27,040 bases of DNA from Actinomycetes bacterium (GTDB lineage: Bacteria; Actinomycetota; Actinomycetes; Actinomycetales; Cellulomonadaceae), in contig JAEWOA010000022.1 in NCBI GenBank assembly GCA_023461115.1, forward strand, positions 1 through 27,040, read 5' to 3'. The position numbers were made by a program, and so were the translations under genes. Under the pieces are notes generated by a model. The model saw only the letters and a program-made list of their open reading frames with translations. It was not told the origin of the DNA and made no database searches. Shown here piece by piece: positions 15,606-23,143 of this stretch. Each line of letters opens with the position of its first letter. Positions within the stretch are counted from its first letter, which is position 1.

Positions 15606-16742
15606 ATGACACTCGATCCCGTCCAGACTTCGGCCGCGCCGCCGGACCAGCTCCCACCCGCCACGACACCGCGGCGACGTCGCTGGCCGACCGTCGTGGC
15701 GATGATCGCGGCGGTCGCCGTCGCCTCGCTAGCGGCCGCGCTCGTACTCGGGGGCTGGTTCGACCGCACCGACGCGACCGACTCTCCGGCACGCGCGACG
15801 TCGCTGGCGACCGTGGAGCTACGCGACGTGTCATCCACGCAGCAGGTCAGCGGCACCCTCGGGTACGCGAGCGATATCGAGGTCGTGGGTCACCTGACCG
15901 GAATCGTCACATCGTCCCCGAGCGCCGGTGACGTGCTGAGCCAGGGCGATGTCCTCTATCGCGTGAACGATCAGCCTGTCGTCCTCCTCGACGGGTCCAC
16001 ACCGGCTTGGCGCGACTTCACCTGGGGAGCGACAGGGGCCGACGTCAAGCAACTGAACGCCGCCTTGGTCGAGCTCGGCTACGCGAATGGACTCGACCTC
16101 GATCCGGAGTCGGACACGGTCACCTGGGCCACGCGACAGGCTGTGAAGCAGTTGCAGGAAGCCCTCGGCGTGACCAAAACCGGCATCCTCACCCTCGGGC
16201 AGATCGTCTTCCTGCCCGGCCCGCTGCGCGTGACCGAGGTCGTCACTGGCACAGGATCACAGGCCGGGCCAGGGCAGCCCGTCCTCGCGGCGAGCTCAAC
16301 CACACCGCAGGTCAGCGTCCAGCTGAAGACCGGGCTCAGGGACATCGTGACGGTCGGCGACCCGGTGGTCGTTACCCTTCCCGACCTCACCACGACGACA
16401 GGGACGGTTCAGTCCGTGGGCACGGTCGCGTCCAAGGCGGAGGACGGCACCGCGACCATTCCCGTCACGATCGCGTTGGACGACCCGCACGCAGCCGCCG
16501 ACCTCGACCAAGCGCCGGTGTCCGTGTGGATCACGACACGGACGGTGGAGGATGCCCTGGTCGTCCCGGTCACCGCACTGTTGGCGACCGCGGACGGCTA
16601 CGCGGTGGAGGTAGAAGATGGGGACGGCACGACGCATCTCGTGACCGTCGAGCTCGGGCTGTTTGATAGCGGCGGCGGTGTCGTTCAGGTCACCGGGACA
16701 GGGCTGGAGGCCGGCCAGCGCGTGGTGGTGCCCGGCACATGA
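15606..16742 (+). CDS. Peptidoglycan-binding / HlyD-like efflux adaptor
   Basis: This 378-residue protein starts at ATG 15606 after GAAAGG. A basic stretch TPRRRRWP precedes one membrane helix at about 28-50, leaving the rest outside. A half-lipoyl-like segment lies around 78-130 (GTLGYASDIEVVGHLTGIVTS, then GDVLSQGDVLYRVNDQPV). A peptidoglycan-binding type 1 domain is inserted at about 142-200 (GADVKQLNAALVELGY, ATRQAVKQLQEALGV, TKTGILTLGQIVF). RND-adaptor-like beta-barrel and membrane-proximal segments follow to the end. Such proteins link ABC permeases to the cell wall in Gram-positive bacteria, as MacA links MacB in Gram-negatives. The stop overlaps the ATPase start (ATGA). Confidence 0.88.
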   Translation: MTLDPVQTSAAPPDQLPPATTPRRRRWPTVVAMIAAVAVASLAAALVLGGWFDRTDATDSPARATSLATVELRDVSSTQQVSGTLGYASDIEVVGHLTGIVTSSPSAGDVLSQGDVLYRVNDQPVVLLDGSTPAWRDFTWGATGADVKQLNAALVELGYANGLDLDPESDTVTWATRQAVKQLQEALGVTKTGILTLGQIVFLPGPLRVTEVVTGTGSQAGPGQPVLAASSTTPQVSVQLKTGLRDIVTVGDPVVVTLPDLTTTTGTVQSVGTVASKAEDGTATIPVTIALDDPHAAADLDQAPVSVWITTRTVEDALVVPVTALLATADGYAVEVEDGDGTTHLVTVELGLFDSGGGVVQVTGTGLEAGQRVVVPGT

Positions 16743-17446
16743 ACGCAGTCCTGGAACTCACCGACGTCACCCGCACCTATCCCAGCCAGCCCCCGGTCAC
16801 CGCGCTTCGCGGCGTGAACCTGAGCATCGGTGCTGGGGAGTTGATCGCCATCGTCGGCCCTTCTGGCTCCGGCAAGACCACGCTGTTGCAGATCATGGGC
16901 ACCCTCGACCAGCCCACGAGTGGAACCGTGCGTGTCGCAGGGCACGACGCCTCCCAGCTCACGGATCGGAGATTGGCCGCTCTGCGCGCCACGCAGATCG
17001 GGTTCGTCTTCCAGCAGTTCTTCCTCTCCGAGCAGCAGACGATCCTGGACAACGTCGCGGACGGCCTGCTGTATACGGGAGTGCCACCGAGCGAACGGCG
17101 TGAGCTCGCCACGCTGGCTCTCGCCAAAGTCGGGCTCGCGCACCGGACGCGCTCGCGCGCCAACCAGCTCTCCGGCGGCCAGCGCCAGCGCGTCGCGATC
17201 GCCCGCGCGTTGGTCGGCAAACCCGCCATCGTGCTGGCCGACGAGCCGACCGGCAACCTCGACAGCGTCACGGGCGGATCGATCCTCGCCCTCATCGACG
17301 ACTTGCACGCCCAGGGCATCACCATCGTCGTCATCACCCACGACGAGCACATCGCCGCCCGGATGCCGCGCCGCGTCGAAATCCTCGACGGCCAGATCGT
17401 CGGCGACCACCAAGCAGCCGCCACACAGCGAGGAGCACGCGCATGA
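16739..17446 (+). CDS. MacB/LolD-type ABC transporter ATP-binding protein
   Basis: This 235-residue nucleotide-binding subunit has Walker A GPSGSGKTT at 40-48, Q-loop FVFQQFF at about 89-95 and signature LSGGQRQR at 144-151. Walker B is VLADEPTGNLD at about 165-175 and the switch His is H201. The sequence IMGTLDQPTSG and the Q-loop context are typical of the MacB/FtsE-like subfamily, in which ATP hydrolysis drives mechanical movement of periplasmic domains rather than classical transport. It is coupled to both neighbours by ATGA overlaps (16739-16742 and 17443-17446), so adaptor, ATPase and permease are made in step. Confidence 0.95.
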   Translation: MNAVLELTDVTRTYPSQPPVTALRGVNLSIGAGELIAIVGPSGSGKTTLLQIMGTLDQPTSGTVRVAGHDASQLTDRRLAALRATQIGFVFQQFFLSEQQTILDNVADGLLYTGVPPSERRELATLALAKVGLAHRTRSRANQLSGGQRQRVAIARALVGKPAIVLADEPTGNLDSVTGGSILALIDDLHAQGITIVVITHDEHIAARMPRRVEILDGQIVGDHQAAATQRGARA

Positions 17447-18669
17447 CTCCGGATCACGACTCCCGGGCCCTGCCTGATCCGCCGGCATCCCCGCGGCTCC
17501 GCCTGCGCGACGCGCTGTGGGTCGGCAGCATCGGCATCCGCACCCGCAAGCTGCGTGCCGCGCTCTCCGCGCTGGGCATTGCGATCGGCGCCGCGGCGAT
17601 CGTCGGCATCCTCGGCATCTCCTCGTCGTCGCAGGCAGCCCTGCTCGCGGAGATCGACGCGCTCGGTACGAACCTCCTCACGGTGTCCACCGGGCAGACC
17701 ACCTTCGGCGACAGCGCAGCCCTCCCCAAAGAGGCGCCCGGCAGGATCGGCCGGCTCGACGCCGTCGAGAGCATCGAGTCCACCGGGAAGGTCGAACTCC
17801 CGGTCTATCGCAACCCGTTCATCCCCGCCGTCAACACGAACGGGATCGGCCTTGCCGCGACAACGCTCGACCTGCCCGACGCGCTCGGAGTCGGCCTCGC
17901 GCACGGAGCCTTTCTCAACGCGGCCACAGCAACGGAGCCCGTTGTGGTCCTCGGCGCACGGGCGGCCAGCCGTCTCGGCTTCGACGACATCGAGCCCGGC
18001 ATCCGCATCTGGATCGACCAGCAATGGTTCTCCGTGGCCGGCATCCTCGAACCGTCCGTGCTAGCCCCCGAGATCGACACGTCCGTGCTCGTCGGCTTCG
18101 AAGCTGCTGAGAAGTACCTCGGCTTCGACGGCCACCCCACCACGATCTACCTCCGCGCCGGCCCGAACGACGTCGAGAGCGTGCATGGCCTGCTCGCGCG
18201 CGCCGCGAACCCCGAGAGCCCGAGCGAGGTCACCGTCAGCCGCCCCTCCGACGCTCTCGTCGCCAGGGCAAAGACCGAGAGCGCGTTGAACTCGTTGTTC
18301 CTCGGCCTCGGCGCGATCTCGCTGCTGGTCGGCAGCGTCGGCGTCGCCAACACCATGATCGTCTCCGTACTCGAACGGCGCAGCGAGATCGGATTGCGCC
18401 GCGCTCTCGGCGCCACGCGCGGCCACATCCGCGCGCAGTTCCTCAACGAGGCGCTCCTGCTCTCCCTGCTCGGTGGCGGCGCCGGGATCATCGCGGGCAC
18501 CCTCGCCACCGTCGTCTACGCTGGCTCAAAGGGATGGATGATCGTCATCCCGACCGCGGCGTGGGCTGGCGGTCTCGCGGCCGCGCTGGTCATCGGCGCC
18601 ATCGCTGGCCTCCTGCCAGCAATCCGCGCCGCACGGATGTCTCCCACCCAAGCCCTCTGGACGTCATGA
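17443..18669 (+). CDS. FtsX/MacB-like ABC transporter permease
   Basis: The 408-residue protein has the MacB permease layout. TM1 is at about 38-60 after a basic stretch (RTRKLRAALSALGIAIG). A large extracytoplasmic domain follows at about 61-280. Three C-terminal helices lie at about 284-310 (FLGLGAISLLVGSVGVANTM), 335-365 and 372-398. The motif ERRSEIGLRRALGATRGHI is the diagnostic FtsX-domain coupling loop, and SPTQALW is the usual C-terminal end. It completes the adaptor-ATPase-permease pump. Substrates of this class include peptides, macrolides and lipoproteins; nothing here identifies one. The gene ends 35-40 bp before an IS relic. Confidence 0.93.
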   Translation: MTPDHDSRALPDPPASPRLRLRDALWVGSIGIRTRKLRAALSALGIAIGAAAIVGILGISSSSQAALLAEIDALGTNLLTVSTGQTTFGDSAALPKEAPGRIGRLDAVESIESTGKVELPVYRNPFIPAVNTNGIGLAATTLDLPDALGVGLAHGAFLNAATATEPVVVLGARAASRLGFDDIEPGIRIWIDQQWFSVAGILEPSVLAPEIDTSVLVGFEAAEKYLGFDGHPTTIYLRAGPNDVESVHGLLARAANPESPSEVTVSRPSDALVARAKTESALNSLFLGLGAISLLVGSVGVANTMIVSVLERRSEIGLRRALGATRGHIRAQFLNEALLLSLLGGGAGIIAGTLATVVYAGSKGWMIVIPTAAWAGGLAAALVIGAIAGLLPAIRAARMSPTQALWTS

Positions 18670-18708
18670 GCCCGGCCGCCACGCTGCCGAGAGCCGCCGG
18701 GGAGGCTG

Positions 18709-18823
18709 TGATCGTGTTTCCGTCGTCGAGCAGGGCCTGTCCAAGGCCGACGCAGCGCGCCGCTACGGCGTCTCGTGGCGCTGGGTCCACACCATGGTCC
18801 AGCGCTACGAGACCCCGGGCTGA
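18709..18823 (+). pseudogene. IS481-like transposase N-terminal relic
   Basis: One frame reads RVSVVEQGLSKADAARRYG followed by VSWRWVHTMVQRYETPG and then a stop at 18821-18823. This is the helix-turn-helix start of IS481-family integrase-type transposases. A continuation LPRSNPNATD lies in another frame around 18843-18872, so at least one frameshift has occurred. The DDE catalytic core is absent. No complete insertion sequence remains in the 360 bp between the permease stop and tRNA-Arg. Confidence 0.7.
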
Positions 18824-18950
18824 CCAGGAGCCCTGCTCGGGGCTCCCGCGCTCCAACCCGAACGCGACGGACGGCCCAGCGACGATCGCCTGGCACCCGG
18901 CCGCAGGGGCCCGGCCCCACCCGCACCTGTTGGCGTAACAACCAACAAGA

Positions 18951-18969
18951 GCCCGGCCGATGGCCGGGC
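18951..18969 (+). terminator. Hairpin gcccggcc-gat-ggccgggc
   Basis: A perfect 8-bp GC stem (18951-18958 / 18962-18969) has a three-base loop and is flanked by AAGA and CCTCCC. It lies downstream of the pump operon and the IS relic on the plus strand, and downstream of tRNA-Arg on the minus strand. Confidence 0.65.
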
Positions 18970-18976
18970 CCTCCCA

Positions 18977-19023
18977 CTATGAACGATGACGCGGGACATC
19001 TATGAACGATGTCCCGCGTCATC
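18977..19023. repeat. Compound direct plus inverted repeat next to tRNA-Arg
   Basis: ctatgaacgatg occurs at 18977-18988 and 19000-19011 (23-bp spacing). The arm gatgacgcgggacat (18985-18999) is the exact reverse complement of 19009-19023, with a nine-base loop: a perfect 15-bp stem ending seven bases from the tRNA 3' end. It may be an IS481-type end or a terminator of the tRNA transcript. Confidence 0.85.
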
Positions 19024-19029
19024 ACACTG

Positions 19030-19102
19030 TGCGCCCGAAGGGACTCGAACCCCCAACCTTCTGATCCGTAGTCAGATGCTCTATCCATTGAGCTACGGGC
19101 GC
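19030..19102 (-). tRNA. tRNA-Arg (anticodon ACG)
   Basis: The reverse strand folds as a 73-nt tRNA. The acceptor pairs GCGCCCG with CGGGCGC and has discriminator A. The D-arm is GCTC/GAGC. The anticodon stem TCTGA/TCAGA has loop CTACGGA, giving anticodon ACG (I34 after deamination). The T-loop is TTCGAGT. CCA is not encoded. Confidence 0.97.
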
Positions 19103-19230
19103 ATGGCCTTCAGCAGGCCGTGGTAGACGATACAGGGCGCCGGGCCGACGGCCCAAACCGATCTCGCGTGACGCTCGTCCCATCGACAATCCGCATGCCG
19201 CGATCGGGCCGCAGCGGGGAGGATAGGCCC

Positions 19231-19689
19231 ATGAGCAGCGAGACGTTGGACCGACTGACCCAGGACCTGACCACCGCGATGAAGGCGCGCGACGCCGACC
19301 GCACGAGCGTGCTGCGCCAGGCGATCGGGGCCGTGCGCGCCGAGGAGAAGGCCGGCCCCACGGTCAAGGAGCTCACCGAGCAGGACGTGCTCGGTGTGCT
19401 GGCACGTGAGGCGAAGAAGCGCCGCGAGTCGGCCCAGATCTACACCGACGCAGGCGCCGCGGACCGTGCCGCCAACGAGACCGCGGAGGCGGACCTCATC
19501 GAGACGTACCTGCCGGCGCGGCTGTCCGACGACGAGCTGCAGGCGTTGGTCACCTCGGTGATCGCGGACCTGGGCGCGACGACCATGAAGGACATGGGCG
19601 CCGTCATGAAGGAGGCGACCACGCGGGCGGGGCTGTCCGCGGACGGCAAGAAGCTCTCCGGGCTGGTCCGGGGCGCCCTCGCGGGCTGA
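19231..19689 (+). CDS. GatB/YqeY domain-containing protein
   Basis: This 152-residue protein begins at ATG 19231 behind GGGGAGGA. It is a YqeY-like protein of normal size: helical N-terminal LTQDLTTAMKARDADRTSVLR, then VLAREAKKRRESAQIY and AEADLIETYLPARLSDDEL. The C-terminal part is the small three-helix GatB/Yqey domain (DLGATTMKDMGAVMKEA, SADGKKLSGLV). That domain is the tRNA-contacting tail of GatB/E amidotransferases, so association with tRNA is plausible, but stand-alone YqeY has no proven activity. It converges with the LLM oxidoreductase gene 11 bp downstream and lies divergent from tRNA-Arg. Confidence 0.92.
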   Translation: MSSETLDRLTQDLTTAMKARDADRTSVLRQAIGAVRAEEKAGPTVKELTEQDVLGVLAREAKKRRESAQIYTDAGAADRAANETAEADLIETYLPARLSDDELQALVTSVIADLGATTMKDMGAVMKEATTRAGLSADGKKLSGLVRGALAG

Positions 19690-19700
19690 GCGGCCGCGGC

Positions 19701-20740
19701 TCAGACCAACAGCTCGCGCACACGCGGGATCACGCGCGTGCCGTAGAGCTCGATCGCGCGCATCAGGTCCTGGTGCGGCATGGTGCCGGCGGCGTACTTG
19801 AGGTCGAAGCGCTGGATGCCCAGGGCGCGGACCGTCTGGGCGATCCGCCGCGCGACCGTCTCCGGGCCGCCGACATGCAGGGCGCCTTGGCGGATCTCCG
19901 CGTCGTACTCGGATCGGGTCAACGGCGGCCAGCCGCGCTCGGCGCCGATGCGGTCCCGGTTGACCTTGAAGTGCGGCCACAGCAGGTCCGCGGCGTGCTC
20001 GTCGGTGTCGGCGACGAATCCGGGCAGGTGCGCGGCGACCGCCGGGACCGCGGCATGCTCGCCGTGCAGCTCGCGGATCGCGCGCGAGTACAGCTCGGCG
20101 TAGGGCTCGAACCGTGCGGGCGCTCCGCCGATGACCGCGAGCATCAAGGGCAGCCGGTACCGCGCGGCGCGGACCACGGACTCCGGGCTTCCCCCGACTC
20201 CGACCCACACCGGCAGGCCGCCGCGCGCCGTCGTCGGGTACACCCGTTGGCCGGTGAGCGGCAGCCGCGTGGTGCCCGTCCAGTGCACCGGCTGCTCCTG
20301 CCGGACTGCCGCCAGCAGGCCGAGCTTTTCTTCGAACAGCACCTCGTAGTCGGCCAAGTCGTGCCCGAACAACGCGAAGGACTCGACGAACGACCCGCGG
20401 CCCACCTGGATCTCGGCCCGCCCGTTGGAGAGCGCGTCGACGGTGGCGAATCGCTCGTAGACGCGGATCGGGTCGTCGGTGGAGAGCACGGTGACCGCGC
20501 TGCCGAGGGTGATGCGCTCGGTCCTCGTCGCGATTCCCGCGAGCACCGTCTCCGGGGAGGTCACCGCGAAGTCGCCGCGGTGGTGCTCGCCGATGCTGAA
20601 GTGGTCGACTCCCGCGTGGTCGGCGGCGACAGCCTGCTCGACGACGTCGCGGATCACCTGGTGCATCGGCAACGGGCGGCCCCGTCGTCGGCCGAGACGT
20701 CCCCGAAGGTGTCCAGCCCGAAAGTGATCGCTTCGCTCAC
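19701..20740 (-). pseudogene. LLM-class flavin-dependent oxidoreductase with an apparent N-terminal frameshift
   Basis: From ATG 20666 the minus strand encodes 321 residues of a luciferase-like (FMN or F420) monooxygenase: FSIGEHHRGDFAVTSPE, LGSAVTVLSTDDPIRVYERF, ALSNGRAEIQVGRGSF and PVWVGVGGS. The family's first residues are found in a different frame: a GTG at 20740 opens VSEAITFGLDTFGDVSADDG and then runs out of frame at a run of four C's (20680-20683, plus strand), hitting a stop. Adding one base there restores a continuous reading into GRPLPMHQVI. Either the gene is a natural frameshift mutant or the base is a sequence error. A shortened protein from ATG 20666 would lack the first beta-strand of the barrel. 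Confidence 0.85.
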
Positions 20741-20949
20741 ATGCCGCAGGACACCACAACCCGGCCGGGCCCACCACCGCACCCGCCGTGGGCCCGCGCC
20801 GCTTTCCGAGGCGTTCCGACCGGGTGAATCCGGCCGCGGAGCCCGCGCGCGGCACGGTGGAGTAGGACCAAACGGGGCCCGGCCTGTCTGCGCCTCTTCC
20901 TATTGTTGGACCGGCGCACCTGCTCGCGCCCACGACCATTGGAGCCACC

Positions 20950-21531
20950 GTGACCTCGGACACCCCCGGCACGAACCCGCCGGACGACCCCCACGGGTCT
21001 GACCGCGACCAGCCCGTGCCCCCGTATGGGACTCCGGACGCGCCTCCACCGGTGTATGGGGCGCCGGGAACTCCGCCGCCTTACGGCGCGAGCCCGCCTC
21101 CCCCGTACGGCCAGTCCCCCTACGGGGCGAGCGCGCCTCCGCCGTACGGCCAGGTCCCCTACGGACAGCAGCCCGGCTACGGTCAGCCCGGGTACGGCCA
21201 GCCGACGTACGACCAGACGACGTACGGCGCCGCCAGCGGCGAGTCCGACAAGTCGTTCGTGACGACGTGGCTGCTCGCGTACTTCCTCGGGGTCTTCGGC
21301 GTCGACCGCTTCTACCTCGGGAAGGTCGGCTCGGGGCTCGGCAAGTTGTTCACGCTCGGCGGTTGCGGAATCTGGTGGCTCGTCGACCTGATCCTCGTGC
21401 TCACGGGCTCGCAGACGGACTCGTTCGGGCGCCGGCTGGCGGGCTACGCCCAGAACAAGAAGACCGCGTGGATCGTCACCGGCGTGCTCGTCGTCGTGAG
21501 CCTGATCTACTCCGGGCTGACGTCCGACTGA
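20950..21531 (+). CDS. TM2 domain protein with Pro/Tyr/Gly-rich N-terminus
   Basis: This 193-residue protein starts at GTG 20950 behind GGAGCC. Residues 1-100 are disordered and repetitive (PPPYG, PYGQ and GYGQP units). The TM2 domain follows at about 101-153: helix 103-118, the signature VDRFYLGKVGSGLGKL, and a second helix 135-152 with GGCGIWWLVDLI. A third hydrophobic helix lies at 172-189. TM2 proteins are small membrane proteins of unknown role, and Pro/Tyr-rich heads are common in actinobacterial versions. A strong hairpin after the stop suggests a one-gene transcript. Confidence 0.9.
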   Translation: MTSDTPGTNPPDDPHGSDRDQPVPPYGTPDAPPPVYGAPGTPPPYGASPPPPYGQSPYGASAPPPYGQVPYGQQPGYGQPGYGQPTYDQTTYGAASGESDKSFVTTWLLAYFLGVFGVDRFYLGKVGSGLGKLFTLGGCGIWWLVDLILVLTGSQTDSFGRRLAGYAQNKKTAWIVTGVLVVVSLIYSGLTSD

Positions 21532-21555
21532 GCGCCCGTCGCCCGAGAATGACAA

Positions 21556-21588
21556 ACGCCCGAACCCACAAAACGTGGGTTCGGGCGT
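21556..21588. terminator. Perfect 14-bp hairpin between TM2 gene and tRNA-Ser
   Basis: acgcccgaacccac (21556-21569) pairs exactly with gtgggttcgggcgt (21575-21588) around the loop aaaac. It lies 25 bp after the TM2 stop and 27 bp from the tRNA-Ser 3' end, so it can end transcription from both strands. Confidence 0.85.
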
Positions 21589-21614
21589 CCGGGATGTCCT
21601 GAGACATCACAACG

Positions 21615-21703
21615 CGGAGACGGTGGGATTTGAACCCACGGAAGGCTTACGCCTTCACGACCTTAGCAGGGTCGCGCACTAGACCTGGCTATGCGACGTC
21701 TCC
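21615..21703 (-). tRNA. tRNA-Ser (anticodon GCT)
   Basis: The reverse strand gives an 89-nt class II tRNA. The acceptor pairs GGAGACG with CGTCTCC and has the Ser discriminator G. The anticodon arm CGACC-CTGCTAA-GGTCG has anticodon GCT. A long variable arm (GTGAAGGCGTAAGCCTTC) and T-loop TTCAAAT follow. CCA is not encoded. Confidence 0.97.
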
Positions 21704-21798
21704 AAGTGCAGCACAGGGTACCTGGGCCGGGAGGCATGGGGCAAAGCAGCCCGGGACCAGCGCATTCGCGTCGGGTGAAGCGCATGCGGCCCTCGTCG

Positions 21799-23079
21799 TC
21801 AGCGGTCGAAGGCCCACGTGCGGTCGGTGACCATCCGGGCCACCGCCAGGCCGATCGCGAGGCTGACGATCACCAGCGCGGCCTGCACGCCGTACGCGAT
21901 GGCCTGCACTGTGTCGCCGTCGGACAGGTAGAAGATCGCGCGGTAGGCGGTGACGCCGGGGACCATGATGACGACGGCCGGCACCGAGACGGTGACCCGT
22001 GGGACGTCGATCCTGGGCGCTCCCCAGCCGGCGAGCAGGCCGATCAGCAGCGCCGCGATGGCCGCGGCGGCCTGGGTGACGGCGCCAGCGTCGACGAGCT
22101 CCAGGCGGATCACGTTGGCCACCATGCCGACCGTCGCGGCGGCGCACGCCATGATCCACGGACTGTTGAACATGAGCGCGAAGCCCAGGACCCCCAGGAA
22201 GCTCGCGACGAACCGCAGCGCCAGCAGCCCGCCCTCGCTGATCTCCAGCGGCGGCGGGTTGTCGGGCTGGAGGCCGACCGCCGCGGACACGCCCCAGACC
22301 GCGAGCGCCGCGGACATCAGGATCATCAGCGCGTAGGTGAGCCGGGAGACGCCGGCGGAGAAGTCGAGCCGCGCGAGGTCGAGCGCGCCGGTGACCAGCG
22401 CGAACCCGGGGATCAGGAACAGCACCGCGGAGACGTAGCCGGCCTCGTGCCGAGTGGTGAGCGCGCCGATCGCGTGCAGCCCGCTGACGAGGCCCAGGTA
22501 GGAGAACGCGGCGACCGCGGCGGACAGCATGGTGACGCCGAACTGGTTGTACCCGCGGTGCAGCATCGCGCGGCGCACGAGCTGCCCCAGGAACGCGGCG
22601 ACGAAGACCCCGCTGATCTCCACCGGGCCGCCCGAGTTCAGGAACGCGAACGCCGAGCACGCGATCGCGGACCACAGCGCGTTGAGCAGCGCCGGGTACA
22701 GCGGGGGCTTGGCGCGGATCTCGTCGATCTCGGCGACGACGTCGTCGACCTCCAGCGGCTCGGACTGCTCCGCGCGGCGCCGCTCCAGGCGGGTGGCCAT
22801 GCGTTCCAGGAGCATGAGCCGGTCCGCGTTGACGCCGACCGCGCGGACCTCGGACACCTCGGTGCGGAACGAGTGCCCGCGGTGGGAGGTCGCCGTGATC
22901 TCGGTGAGGGTCACGTGCGCCTCGTGGCGGTCGATGCCCATCGCGTGCGCCACCCGCGCCATCGTCGCCTTCACGCGGTACGAGCCCGTGCCCGCGGACA
23001 AGCTCAGTTTGCCGACCTGCAACGCGGCGCCGGAGCGCTTGATCAGGTCCAGCTCTTCGTCGTCGGGCTCGGTGGGCAC
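21799..23079 (-). CDS. Threonine/serine exporter family protein (ThrE-like)
   Basis: The 426-residue protein, from GTG 23079, has a cytoplasmic N-terminal region of about 125 residues (RSGAALQVGKLSLSAGTGSYRV, then MGIDRHEAHVTLTEI). About ten membrane helices follow from 133 to the end. This combines the ThrE N-terminal (DUF1212) domain with the second ThrE domain (VPAVVIMVPGVTAYRAIFYL near 370). Corynebacterium glutamicum ThrE exports threonine and serine using the proton gradient. Substrate identity here is inferred from the family. The gene lies downstream of the AAA ATPase gene on the same strand (64 bp gap) and is followed by tRNA-Ser. Confidence 0.88.
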   Translation of the reverse strand: MPTEPDDEELDLIKRSGAALQVGKLSLSAGTGSYRVKATMARVAHAMGIDRHEAHVTLTEITATSHRGHSFRTEVSEVRAVGVNADRLMLLERMATRLERRRAEQSEPLEVDDVVAEIDEIRAKPPLYPALLNALWSAIACSAFAFLNSGGPVEISGVFVAAFLGQLVRRAMLHRGYNQFGVTMLSAAVAAFSYLGLVSGLHAIGALTTRHEAGYVSAVLFLIPGFALVTGALDLARLDFSAGVSRLTYALMILMSAALAVWGVSAAVGLQPDNPPPLEISEGGLLALRFVASFLGVLGFALMFNSPWIMACAAATVGMVANVIRLELVDAGAVTQAAAAIAALLIGLLAGWGAPRIDVPRVTVSVPAVVIMVPGVTAYRAIFYLSDGDTVQAIAYGVQAALVIVSLAIGLAVARMVTDRTWAFDR

Positions 23080-23143
23080 GGGTCCATCTTGGCGTGTGGC
23101 GGGCGTGAGGGCTGGGCCGTGGGGCCCGGGTCGTCCCCGCGGC

